Source: Bacteroidales bacterium
Lineage (GTDB): Bacteria; Bacteroidota; Bacteroidia; Bacteroidales; Marinilabiliaceae
NCBI GenBank assembly: GCA_024401415.1
Contig: JAKSLC010000011.1
Location: 1 to 35,932 of the forward strand
Length of the DNA stretch: 35,932 nt
Direction: 5' to 3'
The notes under the pieces are model-generated. The model was not told the DNA's origin, did not search any database, and saw nothing but the letters and a program-made list of their open reading frames with translations. The position numbers and the translations under genes were made by a program. Positions 1 to 8,710 of this stretch are shown in pieces; positions within the stretch are counted from its first letter, which is position 1, and each line of letters opens with the position of its first letter.

Positions 1-86
1 CGCTTACCAGGCACTTCTTCCTAGGAGATATTGTCCTTGAAGAGAACCTTTTCTGGCGACACTATTTCGAGATACCAATCTTTCAT
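1..86 (-). pseudogene. atpC: ATP synthase epsilon subunit, 5' end, interrupted by an in-frame TAG; runs off the window
   Basis: The minus strand from the ATG at 86-84 reads MKDWYLEIVSPEKVLFKDN, the usual start of the F1 epsilon subunit (L-x-I-V-S-P-E-x-x-L-F). Codon 22 (plus-strand 21-23, CTA) is TAG. The frame continues after it as EEVPGKR, which lines up without any gap with the family's V-T-L-P-G-T segment, so a single base substitution rather than a frameshift explains the stop. It lies 29 bases downstream of atpD, the normal Bacteroidota atpD-atpC order. TAG ends several other genes here (16750-16752, 22732-22730, 34076-34078), so codon reassignment is unlikely. The rest of the gene is outside the window. 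A base-call or assembly error is as likely as a real nonsense mutation. Confidence 0.65.
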
Positions 87-115
87 GACACTATTGGTTT
101 TAGGTTAGTGAAGAT

Positions 116-1642
<1,527 letters not shown>

Positions 1643-2629
1643 CTATCGGTTACGTTTAACAAGCATACTTACGAAATCGGCCATGAAACGTTTGCCTTCG
1701 GCTGAAATTTCCATAGCACTCAGCATACGCATAGCTTTGTTCAGTAGCTCGTCTATTTTGTTTTCCGTTTTTTCTTTTACGCCAATTTTGTCATATAGGT
1801 TCGTTACAGCGGCAATTTTTTCACTTCTATTAGCATTTTCGTTGTTTAGCCATTGCAACAACTCCTTTTTTTGAGAAGAAGAAGCGTCTTGAAGAGCTGT
1901 GATGAGGAGGAAAGTTTTCTTACCTTCGATGATATCGCCACCGATAGGCTTACCGAAAGTCTTCTCATCGCCGTAGACATCGAGGAAATCGTCCTGAAGC
2001 TGGAAAGCCAGACCTATATTGATACCGAAATCGTACAAAGCGTTAGTATCAGTGATATTAGCGCCACCGATGAGTGCTCCGATCTTGATACTAGCAGCCA
2101 ATAGGACGGCGGTTTTGAGTCGGATCATCTCCATATATTGGTCGACAGTAACATTATCCTGCTTTTCGAAATCCATATCATACTGCTGGCCTTCGCAAAC
2201 CTCTGTTGCGGTTTTGTTAAAGACGTCGAGAATGAGAGTAGCGGCAGGGCTATCTACATCAGATATAAGTTTATAAGCTTCGATGAGCATTTGGTCGCCG
2301 CTCAATATAGCAGTATTAGCGTCCCACTTAGCGTGTACGGTAGGCTGACCACGGCGCAACATAGAATTATCCATAACATCGTCGTGCAAGAGGGTGAAAT
2401 TATGGAACATCTCGATAGCCATAGCTGCGTTACGGGCATTATAAGTATCGTCCCTAAAGAGAGAGCAAGTTGCCACGCACATCAAAGGGCGCAGTCTCTT
2501 TCCGCCGAGGGAAAGGGAATATAAGATAGGAGCATAAAGATTACGAGGCTCCTTTTTGAACTGTATTTCCTTGACCCATGCTTCTATATCTGCGCGAAGG
2601 GATTCTAAAGTGAATGTTTCTAAAGACAT
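1643..2629 (-). CDS. Polyprenyl (isoprenoid) diphosphate synthase
   Basis: A 328-aa trans-prenyltransferase of the FPP/GGPP/octaprenyl synthase family, which adds isopentenyl diphosphate units to an allylic diphosphate. The substrate-binding GGKRLRP motif is near residue 43. The first aspartate-rich motif is DDVMD (in LLHDDVMDNS) and the second is DDFLD (in FQLQDDFLDVYGD). The chain length of the product cannot be read from the sequence. The likely products are the menaquinone side-chain precursor or a short-chain diphosphate. The gene sits 23 bases downstream of tsaB and 24 bases upstream of atpD, so it is probably cotranscribed with both. The motifs make the family certain, but the gene name (ispA or ispB) is not. 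Confidence 0.93.
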   Translation of the reverse strand: MSLETFTLESLRADIEAWVKEIQFKKEPRNLYAPILYSLSLGGKRLRPLMCVATCSLFRDDTYNARNAAMAIEMFHNFTLLHDDVMDNSMLRRGQPTVHAKWDANTAILSGDQMLIEAYKLISDVDSPAATLILDVFNKTATEVCEGQQYDMDFEKQDNVTVDQYMEMIRLKTAVLLAASIKIGALIGGANITDTNALYDFGINIGLAFQLQDDFLDVYGDEKTFGKPIGGDIIEGKKTFLLITALQDASSSQKKELLQWLNNENANRSEKIAAVTNLYDKIGVKEKTENKIDELLNKAMRMLSAMEISAEGKRFMADFVSMLVKRNR

Positions 2630-2652
2630 AATCAGTGCTGTTGTTATAAATA

Positions 2653-3357
2653 CTATTGTTGTTTAAGGGCGTCTTCCAACACCTTATTCTTAGATACTAC
2701 TGCCACATATTCCTTGAGATAGAAAGGCTCGAAGTAAGCCACGTCTGCGAACTCCTTATCAGAGAACTTTCTCACAGCCGACCTAACCATATACTGAGCC
2801 TTGGCATTAGAGTCGTCGATAAAAGAAGCGTTAGCAGAAGAGACAATAGGCTTAAACTTATCGGCTCCGCTACCGCCCAAAGCCACACGATGATGTTTGA
2901 AAAGCTCTGCGAAAGAAGAGCTGTCTAAAATTTTAGCTTCTGTCTGAGAGACGTATTTGAAATTGCGGTCCAAGACAGCGCAATACACCTCCATACGTCG
3001 AGCGTCGATCATAGGCAAAGCGTACTCTACGGAAGATGATTTAGAAAACAACTCCTCGGCGATGATTTCCAGAGTAGGCACTGCGATCAGGGGCACGTCA
3101 TTAGCATAGCATATACCCTTTGCGGTAGAAGCGCCGATACGGAGGCCGGTATAAGAACCGGGACCTGCGCTAACGGCTACTGCATCGAGGCCTGAGAATG
3201 CGACACCGGCTTCGGCCATGACATTACCTATGGCTGTAGTGAGCAAAGAAGCGTGCTCTCCGGTAGTACTTACTATAGAAGAGAATACTTTATCTGCCCC
3301 TACGGAAAGAGCGGCAGAGCAAATATTGCCAGAAGATTCAACACAAAGAATCACCAT
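2653..3357 (-). CDS. tsaB: tRNA threonylcarbamoyladenosine biosynthesis protein TsaB
   Basis: A 234-aa ASKHA-fold protein that partners TsaD and TsaE in making the t6A modification at position 37 of ANN-decoding tRNAs. The N-terminus ILCVESSG corresponds to the family's ILaIDTSg start. The segment AVSAGPGSYTGLRIG at about residues 61-75 is the TsaB signature. Like other TsaB proteins it lacks the metal-binding histidines found in TsaD. It is followed after 23 bases by the prenyl synthase and lies 11 bases downstream of aroK. Length and start fit the family. An older name for this family is YeaZ. Confidence 0.95.
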   Translation of the reverse strand: MVILCVESSGNICSAALSVGADKVFSSIVSTTGEHASLLTTAIGNVMAEAGVAFSGLDAVAVSAGPGSYTGLRIGASTAKGICYANDVPLIAVPTLEIIAEELFSKSSSVEYALPMIDARRMEVYCAVLDRNFKYVSQTEAKILDSSSFAELFKHHRVALGGSGADKFKPIVSSANASFIDDSNAKAQYMVRSAVRKFSDKEFADVAYFEPFYLKEYVAVVSKNKVLEDALKQQ

Positions 3358-3368
3358 ACTACTATGGA

Positions 3369-3890
3369 TTATTCGTTATTATCAGCCATCTCTATCAAGA
3401 AACGATATGAAGAGAACGGCAATTTGTCGCCATCTACAATAATAGTAGCCTGGCGGTAATATTTATCTCTTTCGGCGAGTTTACTCTGAATAAACGAGAG
3501 CAGCTCCTCGTCGGACTTATTAGCGATAAGAGGTCGGCTAGCCTTAGCAGTAGAGAGTCTTTTGCACAAGATTTCCGGTTCTACGTTGATATATATCACC
3601 TCACCGCTCTCGCGCATAATTCGGATATTTTCATCGGAACATGGGGTACCGCCACCAGTAGAGACGATAACCATATTTTCCTTAGCCAATCTGGAGAGGA
3701 GCTTAGTCTCCTCCTGACGGAAAGCGGCTTCGCCCTTCTCGGCGAAGAACTGGCTAATAGTGCACCCCTGTTCCTTTTCGAACAAGTGATCCATATCTAT
3801 GAAATTCCACCCCATATCGCGCGCTACATACTTACCGATGGTAGATTTACCTGAGCCCATAAAACCTATGAGGAAAACTCTCTGTGTCAT
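3369..3890 (-). CDS. aroK: Shikimate kinase
   Basis: A 173-aa P-loop kinase that phosphorylates shikimate to shikimate-3-phosphate on the way to chorismate. Visible motifs are the Walker A loop GFMGSGKST at residues 9-17, the shikimate-binding DMDHLFEKEQG (about 32-42), the STGGGTPC segment, and a lid region with SRPL (about 117-120). A run of six G residues sits just ahead of the ATG and could serve as a ribosome-binding site, which is unusual for this strand where such sites are mostly absent. Gaps are 18 bases to the TSCPD gene upstream and 11 bases to tsaB downstream, so it belongs to the same operon. Confidence 0.96.
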   Translation of the reverse strand: MTQRVFLIGFMGSGKSTIGKYVARDMGWNFIDMDHLFEKEQGCTISQFFAEKGEAAFRQEETKLLSRLAKENMVIVSTGGGTPCSDENIRIMRESGEVIYINVEPEILCKRLSTAKASRPLIANKSDEELLSFIQSKLAERDKYYRQATIIVDGDKLPFSSYRFLIEMADNNE

Positions 3891-3908
3891 TTGCCCCCCG
3901 TTGTAGAA

Positions 3909-4172
3909 TTATTTCTTCTCCTTTTCAGATATAGACTTCAATGCGCGAGAAAGCTGATCTGGACAGCTAGTCCCTTTCATTCCGCACTGAACGCCTTCGA
4001 GACGAGCTATCACCTCCTCGATTTTCATTCCCTCGACCAAACGAGCGATACCCTGCAAGTTGCCGCTACAACCACCGAAGGAGCTAACGCTTTTGATTTT
4101 ACCATCCTCGGTTTCTATAGCGATCTGCTTACTACAGGTACCCTGTGTGTTGTATACGTATTGCATAACCAT
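3909..4172 (-). CDS. Small TSCPD-domain protein (TIGR03905 family)
   Basis: An 87-aa protein of a small family named for its TSCPDQ motif, seen here near residue 70. Two further cysteines occur in GTCS (residue 13) and GGCSGN (residue 35), and another in VQCGMKG. The same domain occurs at the C-terminus of some class II ribonucleotide reductases, but the stand-alone proteins have no established role that I can name. The conserved cysteines suggest metal or redox chemistry, which is inference. The first ATG (4172) is followed two codons later by another ATG, and the family start MxYxYxTxGTCS suits either. It is six bases from the deacetylase gene upstream and 18 from aroK downstream. Confidence 0.88.
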   Translation of the reverse strand: MVMQYVYNTQGTCSKQIAIETEDGKIKSVSSFGGCSGNLQGIARLVEGMKIEEVIARLEGVQCGMKGTSCPDQLSRALKSISEKEKK

Positions 4173-4178
4173 ATCAAT

Positions 4179-4826
4179 TTATACTTTAAGGCCTTTTTCA
4201 CGAATAGCCAATATAACTTTTTCTGCGAGTTCAGCTACGCCATCCATTCTGTCGTGCAGGAGGATGATTCCGCCAGGCTTAAGTCTTTTGACGATGCGGG
4301 CGAACACCTCTTCGCGAGGCTTGTCCATGGTATCGAAAGAGCGGATTGACCAGCCCCAAACTTTATAGTTCATTCTGGTGCATGCGCTGGAAACGGTAGG
4401 AGTAGTGATGCCAAGAGGCGGGCGGAAATCGGATATTTCTACACCCAGTTTAGCGAAAGCATTGTGGGCTCTTTTGAGTTCGTCCATGTATCTACGGTGA
4501 ATGTAGAAATTGTGCCAAGGATTGTGGTAATAAGTATGACCACCTATACGGTGTCCGCGGCGATATACTTCCTTAACGACATCGGGGTACATGTCGACCT
4601 TTTCGCCGATCATGAAGAAAGTGGCTTTGACGCCGTATTTGTCGAGGACGTCCAGTAGTTTTGGTGTATTGACGGGGTCAGGCCCATCATCAAAAGTGAG
4701 TAACAACTCCTCGGAGTTGTTCTTACAAAATGCCTCAAGGAACATTCCTGAGTGTATATTGCTACTTCCGTAAGCAACGATTGCTAGTGCTAGAAGTGAT
4801 ATAAGCAGTATTATTGCAATGGTCAT
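4179..4826 (-). CDS. Polysaccharide deacetylase family protein (NodB domain)
   Basis: A 215-aa membrane-anchored protein with a NodB carbohydrate-esterase-4 domain, which removes N-acetyl groups from chitin-like or peptidoglycan sugars. A hydrophobic segment of about 20 residues at the N-terminus looks like an uncleaved anchor. The domain motifs are TFDDGPD (catalytic aspartates), HTYYH (zinc histidines), RPPLG and the C-terminal ILLHD. The ATG at 4826 is preferred to a GTG one codon earlier. It is the first gene of a seven-gene minus-strand run and has a good promoter 55 to 85 bases upstream. The actual substrate, cell-wall sugar or an exported glycan, cannot be told from the sequence. Confidence 0.92.
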   Translation of the reverse strand: MTIAIILLISLLALAIVAYGSSNIHSGMFLEAFCKNNSEELLLTFDDGPDPVNTPKLLDVLDKYGVKATFFMIGEKVDMYPDVVKEVYRRGHRIGGHTYYHNPWHNFYIHRRYMDELKRAHNAFAKLGVEISDFRPPLGITTPTVSSACTRMNYKVWGWSIRSFDTMDKPREEVFARIVKRLKPGGIILLHDRMDGVAELAEKVILAIREKGLKV

Positions 4827-4880
4827 CACTGTCGAGACTTAAATATATATGAAATAGACCTAACTTGTGTATTATTTTCC

Positions 4881-4911
4881 CAAAGTTAAGAGTTATTCAC
4901 ACAAATAGCAA
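4881..4911 (-). promoter_or_regulatory. Bacteroidota-type promoter for the deacetylase-aroK-atpD run
   Basis: On the minus strand TTG (4911-4909) is followed after 20 bases by TAACTTTG (4888-4881), matching the Bacteroidota sigma-A pattern TTG-N19..21-TAnnTTTG. Transcription would start near 4874, giving a leader of about 48 bases before the deacetylase ATG. Confidence 0.7.
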
Positions 4912-4989
4912 GTAACGGAGAGGAAATAATAGAAGAGGAAGTTTTGTGAGCATTAGATAAGCTATGTCTAGTCTCTGTGAAGGCTATGG

Positions 4990-5019
4990 TTGCTCGTAAT
5001 TTTTTATTTTGTATATTTG
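4990..5019 (+). promoter_or_regulatory. Orphan Bacteroidota-type promoter pointing into a gene-free region
   Basis: TTG at 4990-4992, then 19 bases, then TATATTTG at 5012-5019, an exact match to the phylum's promoter pattern. Nothing convincing is encoded downstream: the best ATG-started frame after the predicted start site (5047) gives only 19 codons, and a longer plus-strand frame begins upstream of the promoter and has no inner start. A noncoding RNA is possible. The same TTGCTCG(T/C)AATTTT block recurs at 31261. Confidence 0.5.
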
Positions 5020-5131
5020 CTCTGACGATAATAGAGAATGGGATAAATGTGGTGTGGTGGTGCAAGGCTGGAGTCTACGCCGAACGGGGAAATAATCATG
5101 GTATAAATTATGATATTGTATACATCGCTAC

Positions 5132-5175
5132 ACTCGGGCTAGTCTCGGGCTATACTCGGGGAAGACTCGAAGAAG
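5132..5175. repeat. Four tandem 11-bp repeats (ACTCGGGnnnn)
   Basis: Four consecutive units of exactly 11 bp read ACTCGGGCTAG, TCTCGGGCTAT, ACTCGGGGAAG and ACTCGAAGAAG. A weaker fifth unit precedes them at 5121-5131. The same repeat occurs in three units at 31287-31319. Eleven bases is close to one helical turn, so each unit presents the same DNA face, as expected of a binding array, though no function is shown. Confidence 0.8.
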
Positions 5176-5236
5176 ACGTGATAAGATTGAGGAGGTGTTA
5201 TATTAAGAAAAGTGATGATGGCCAATCTATCGTTCG

Positions 5237-5578
5237 TTACACTTATTACACTTATTACACCCCTTTGGCGACCCACACAGGCGCGTCATAATACGAATAT
5301 TTTTTGAGTAAACGAAAACTACAAAGAAAAAAGAGAGCTCTGATGATTTTTTTGCTTACCGGCATCATAGTAAGCTTACCATCAGAGCTCTTTGGGCACT
5401 AGGATATGGATTCAATAGACTGAAAACATACTCCCAATGTTTAATACTGTCTTTTTCAGCTGGATATGTTACAGCTGGATATTTTTGTGTCTAAATTTTT
5501 GGTTGATAGACAAAAACATGTTAGTTTGACGCGCCTGTGTGGATTCCACAAGGGGTGTAATAAGTGTAATAAGTGTAA
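5237..5578. repeat. 342-bp element bounded by 51-bp inverted repeats
   Basis: The left arm (5237-5287) and the reverse complement of the right arm (5528-5578) agree at 46 of 51 positions by eye, with the five mismatches clustered in the middle. Each arm holds two copies of TACACTTATT (period 10) at its outer end and CCACACAGGCGCGTC-like sequence at its inner end. The 240-bp centre holds a hairpin and no gene. No target-site duplication is visible outside the arms. The right arm ends 22 bases past the stop of the Kelch gene. It could be a MITE-like relic or an invertible segment; the sequence alone does not decide. Confidence 0.8.
5322..5391 (-). terminator. Hairpin with minus-strand U-tract, likely terminator of the Kelch gene
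   Basis: AGAGCTCTGATG (5334-5345) pairs perfectly with CATCAGAGCTCT (5380-5391). A second stem, GCTTAC/GTAAGC (5354-5359 and 5370-5375), lies in the loop. On the minus strand the 3' arm is followed by CTTTTTTCTTTG, the U-rich tail of an intrinsic terminator. It would end a minus-strand transcript about 210 bases after the Kelch stop codon. Confidence 0.65.
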
Positions 5579-5600
5579 TGGGGGGATTAATATCCAATTA

Positions 5601-6917
5601 TTAATCCAATGGCTCTCTTGACTCGTTGGGACAGAAGAACCATGTATCGTCAAAGAACAAACCGAAACCACCGGAGACATTCAAAGTCGATGTTGTACCA
5701 CATGTTACAAACGGAATATCCATCATCTCCCCATCATAGAATGGACTAGGGAACTGCAGCACAAAAGACACTGCGAATCTACGAGGGTCCCCCTCAAAAG
5801 AGCTCTTCTGGACCCAACTATCTTTGTAAGGGTTGTACTCCCAGCAATATAAGCCAAGAACATAAGGACCGCCAGTAGCCAAATATGCTCTCTGGCTATA
5901 AGGCTCACGACCATTAACTACAAAACCTGTAGAACCTGTAAGAGCTAGTTTATAGTAGTCGTCACCCAAAAAACCAACAGTCTTATCTGCGGGGTCGCGC
6001 AAATACTCCCACTCATCAGTCAAAGCATTATACCTCTGAAAACCTATAATAGGGCTTGACGACATGCCACCTACGACATATCCATACAACTGGAGTTGGC
6101 CATTTTCGTTGTAACCCTCAGCTACAAACGCTACTGCCTGAGCTCGTGGCATACCGATAGAAGTTACAGTTTCCCACTTCTCCCCATCGAAAGAGTAGAA
6201 TTCATTCTTCTTAATGCCGATACAATTTTCTCCTGTACCTACAAAAGCAAGATCCTTACCGCTCCTTGTATTCTGAGATACAGTACCATCGCTCATAACA
6301 GATGTACCTGGAATTACGAATGCAACAGCAAATCTGCAAGTATCGCCTGGATAATCTGCCACTTGCTTCCAAGGATAGCTTGCTGACGTCTCTATACTGC
6401 GCTTATCTTCCTCACTTGCACTTCTGTATGCCGATGCATCAAAATCAGCCTTAGGGTCAAACTCCCAAAAATCATTGAGATTTGTATTACCATTGTAACC
6501 AGTACCAACATAGCCCTTACCATTAAGAGAAAATGCCACAGCACCATTACGAGAACAGACTACACCATCCTTGTTGAACTTTGGCATAGGAGCAATAGTC
6601 CCTGAAGAAGAATATGCTACACCAACTTTTTCAAATGCACCTTTTCTGCCACCCCCTAAGACAGGAGTACATGAGAAGAAATCTGAATGTCGACATCTGC
6701 CCAGGCTATTCAATGTATTAGCGCCAGTTCCTATGTAAGCGACATTGTCAATTACGAAACTAACAGCGCCACCACGCGGAGAACCGCCCATAGCTTGTCT
6801 TGCATTGACCCAGTTACCTACGAGTTCATCACTGTCCTCATCTTCACAAGACGTAACACAAACTGCGCCCATAGCCAGGAACGCCAGTAGTGCGTAATAC
6901 TTTGAGTTTTTTGTCAT
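5601..6917 (-). CDS. Kelch-repeat surface lipoprotein
   Basis: A 438-aa exported lipoprotein. The N-terminus is a signal peptide ending in a lipobox (VTSC, Cys24), followed at once by the acidic run EDEDSDE, the kind of tail that in Bacteroidota directs lipoproteins to the cell surface. The rest is built of about six Kelch-like blades: each has a hydrophobic strand, a G-T-G or G-G turn (for example AYIGTG, GYVGTG, AFVGTG, YVVGG, AYLATGG) and an aromatic W/Y strand such as NDFWEFDP or CWEYNPYKDSWV. This predicts a beta-propeller for binding sugar or protein; no catalytic residues of galactose oxidase are evident. It is a single-gene unit with a terminator-like hairpin far downstream and an inverted repeat touching its 3' end. 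No consensus promoter was seen at 6918-7073. Confidence 0.85.
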   Translation of the reverse strand: MTKNSKYYALLAFLAMGAVCVTSCEDEDSDELVGNWVNARQAMGGSPRGGAVSFVIDNVAYIGTGANTLNSLGRCRHSDFFSCTPVLGGGRKGAFEKVGVAYSSSGTIAPMPKFNKDGVVCSRNGAVAFSLNGKGYVGTGYNGNTNLNDFWEFDPKADFDASAYRSASEEDKRSIETSASYPWKQVADYPGDTCRFAVAFVIPGTSVMSDGTVSQNTRSGKDLAFVGTGENCIGIKKNEFYSFDGEKWETVTSIGMPRAQAVAFVAEGYNENGQLQLYGYVVGGMSSSPIIGFQRYNALTDEWEYLRDPADKTVGFLGDDYYKLALTGSTGFVVNGREPYSQRAYLATGGPYVLGLYCWEYNPYKDSWVQKSSFEGDPRRFAVSFVLQFPSPFYDGEMMDIPFVTCGTTSTLNVSGGFGLFFDDTWFFCPNESREPLD

Positions 6918-7073
6918 GATTTAATTTTTTTGAAATTCTTATTTGTTTTTACGTCAGCGAAACTAAAAACATTCCTTCAAGCAATAATCATGATTTCTGC
7001 AAAAGTCGGACTTTAGGGGACAAACGTCCAAAAAAACCAGACAATATGTCTAGCCATACTACAACACATAACG

Positions 7074-7109
7074 AAAGAGGCTGTGTCTGTAAATTGACAC
7101 AGCCTCTTT
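7074..7109 (-). terminator. Perfect 14-bp hairpin terminator of the PurF-like gene
   Basis: AAAGAGGCTGTGTC (7074-7087) pairs with GACACAGCCTCTTT (7096-7109) around an 8-base loop. It lies 25 bases beyond the stop codon of the PurF-like gene. The A and T runs at the stem ends make it look terminator-like in both directions. Confidence 0.8.
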
Positions 7110-7134
7110 TATCAAAAGAACGGGATATACTGAT

Positions 7135-8544
7135 TTATTCGTGGCCATAGCTGCTTCCATCGAAGCAGTGGGTGCAAACGCACTCCTTAGGGAGTCCGAT
7201 GGCTTCGATGACATTCTCGAGAGTATTGAACTTGAGGGATGTCATGCCGAGGCGCTTGCATATAATGTCTACCATCTTGTTGTAGCGTTCGGTACCAGGA
7301 GTGATATACTCGTCGATATGAGCATTCATGTCGCCCTCTTCCTCTTGGACGATACGACGAGTGATAAGCTCGAGGACAGACTTAGAGGCGGAGAAATTAA
7401 TGAAAGGGCAGCCGTACAACAAAGGAGGGCAGCTGATGCGCATGTGAATTTCCTCAGCTCCGTAATCGAAAAGCACCTTCACGTTATCGCGAAGCTGAGT
7501 ACCGCGAACGATAGAGTCGTCGCACAACATAGCCTTCTTGCCGTTAAGGAGATGCTTGTTAGGGACGAGTTTCATGCTAGCGACGAGTTCTCGCATTGTC
7601 TGATTTGTAGGTGTGAAGCTTCGAGGCCAAGTAGGAGTATACTTAACTATGGCGCGACGGTAAGGAACCTTGAGACCCTCAGAGTAACCGATAGCGTGTC
7701 CGATACCTGAATCTGGGATAGCGCCGACGAAATCAGGAGTAACGGTTTCGTCCTTAGACATGAGGATACCGCTCTTTACGCGGAAATCATCGACATTGAT
7801 ATTCTCGTAAGTTGAAGGTGGGTATCCGTAATAGATCCACATGAACGAGCATACCTGCATTTTCTTTTCGGGCTTGCGGAGCTGTTCATAACCATCGGCA
7901 GTCATCTTAACGATTTCGCCAGGGCCGACATTATATACCACTTCATAGCCGAGATTAGGGAAAGCTACAGACTCTCCGCTGACAGCCATAGCGCCATCCT
8001 TCTTACCTATGACTAGAGGGAGGCGACCATACTTATCACGAGCGACGATGATACCATCCTCGGTAAGGAGGAGCATTGTGCAAGAGCCCTTGACATGATT
8101 GTACACGCGCTCTATACCATCGACGAAATCCTTACCTTCGGTGATAAGCATAGCGATAAGTTCGGTTTGATTAGTATCGCCGCCGCTGAATTCAGCGAAA
8201 TGGTGCATACGACGAAGGAGGCCAGCCTCGATTTCCTTCATGTTGGCGACCTTAGCTACGGTAACGAGCGCGAAACGGCCGAGGTGGCTGTTTACGATGA
8301 TAGGTTGAGAATCGGTATCAGAGATGACGCCGATGCCCGAATTACCGATAAACTTTTCAAGGTCGGGTTCGAACTTGGTACGGAAATAAGTACTTTCCAG
8401 ATTGTGAATTGAACGGACAAAACCCTTTTCGGAATAAGTAGCGAGACCGCCACGTTTTGTACCCAGGTGCGAATTGTAGTCAGTTCCATAGAACAAATCT
8501 TTGATACAACTCGTCTTGCCTATTGTGCCAAAAATGCCACCCAT
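7135..8544 (-). CDS. PurF-like amidophosphoribosyltransferase homologue without Cys2
   Basis: A 469-aa homologue of PurF, with an N-terminal Ntn-type glutaminase domain and a C-terminal type I phosphoribosyltransferase domain. True PurF starts (M)CGI with Cys as nucleophile; here the start is MGGIFG, so the glutamine-hydrolysing Cys is absent. Cys13 is the only nearby cysteine. The PRPP loop MLCDDSIVRGTQ (about 339-350) and PDSG (277-280) are intact. Cysteines matching the iron-sulfur ligands of PurF are kept: C232 in VCSFMW, C379 in LYGC, and C457/C460 in CTHCF. From memory, MGG-type paralogues occur beside an ordinary PurF in many Bacteroidota, so this is probably a family trait and not damage. 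It stands alone, with a strong terminator. Its function is unknown to me; it may use ammonia or have a regulatory role. Confidence 0.85.
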   Translation of the reverse strand: MGGIFGTIGKTSCIKDLFYGTDYNSHLGTKRGGLATYSEKGFVRSIHNLESTYFRTKFEPDLEKFIGNSGIGVISDTDSQPIIVNSHLGRFALVTVAKVANMKEIEAGLLRRMHHFAEFSGGDTNQTELIAMLITEGKDFVDGIERVYNHVKGSCTMLLLTEDGIIVARDKYGRLPLVIGKKDGAMAVSGESVAFPNLGYEVVYNVGPGEIVKMTADGYEQLRKPEKKMQVCSFMWIYYGYPPSTYENINVDDFRVKSGILMSKDETVTPDFVGAIPDSGIGHAIGYSEGLKVPYRRAIVKYTPTWPRSFTPTNQTMRELVASMKLVPNKHLLNGKKAMLCDDSIVRGTQLRDNVKVLFDYGAEEIHMRISCPPLLYGCPFINFSASKSVLELITRRIVQEEEGDMNAHIDEYITPGTERYNKMVDIICKRLGMTSLKFNTLENVIEAIGLPKECVCTHCFDGSSYGHE

Positions 8545-8647
8545 TGTTTTGTATTATGCAAATTTGTATTGTACGTAAGGTAATAGGGAGGTCGGACAAC
8601 GACCACGTCTTGCGATGTAAAGTTACTAACTTTTTGTCCGTTTTGGA

Positions 8648-8677
8648 TTGTCATTACATATAAAATATCTAAATTTG
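8648..8677 (+). promoter_or_regulatory. Promoter of cdsA-psd
   Basis: TTG (8648-8650), 19 bases, then TAAATTTG (8670-8677), an exact match to the phylum's promoter. The predicted start near 8684 lies just ahead of the ATG at 8711 and favours that ATG over a TTG at 8696. Confidence 0.75.
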
Positions 8678-8710
8678 TCCCGTTAAAGTGTAGAATTGGC
8701 GAATTCAAAA

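Larger units (their letters stand above)
4912..5600. other. Gene-free intergenic region, repeat rich
   Basis: Apart from the orphan promoter, the 11-bp repeats, the inverted-repeat element and its hairpin listed separately, I see no gene here. A 104-codon plus-strand frame (4977-5291) runs straight through the promoter, the tandem repeats and the left inverted-repeat arm and has the composition of translated repeats, so I do not call it. A second promoter-like TATTTTTG lies at 5480-5487 without a TTG box. Confidence 0.7.

Noticed and set aside
21-23. Genome-wide reassignment of TAG as a sense codon
   Set aside because: TAG ends the SpoIIE gene (16750-16752), the EEP gene and the response regulator at the lengths their families predict.
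5132-5175. CRISPR array
   Set aside because: Units are 11 bp and contiguous with no spacers, and no cas gene is present.
4977-5291. A 104-codon plus-strand open frame in the gene-free region
   Set aside because: It starts upstream of the predicted promoter, has no inner start codon, and is translated from the 11-bp repeats and the inverted-repeat arm (giving TYYTYYT-type sequence).
7141-7710. A 189-codon frame antisense to the PurF-like gene
   Set aside because: Shadow frame of a well-supported gene; no promoter and no recognisable motif.
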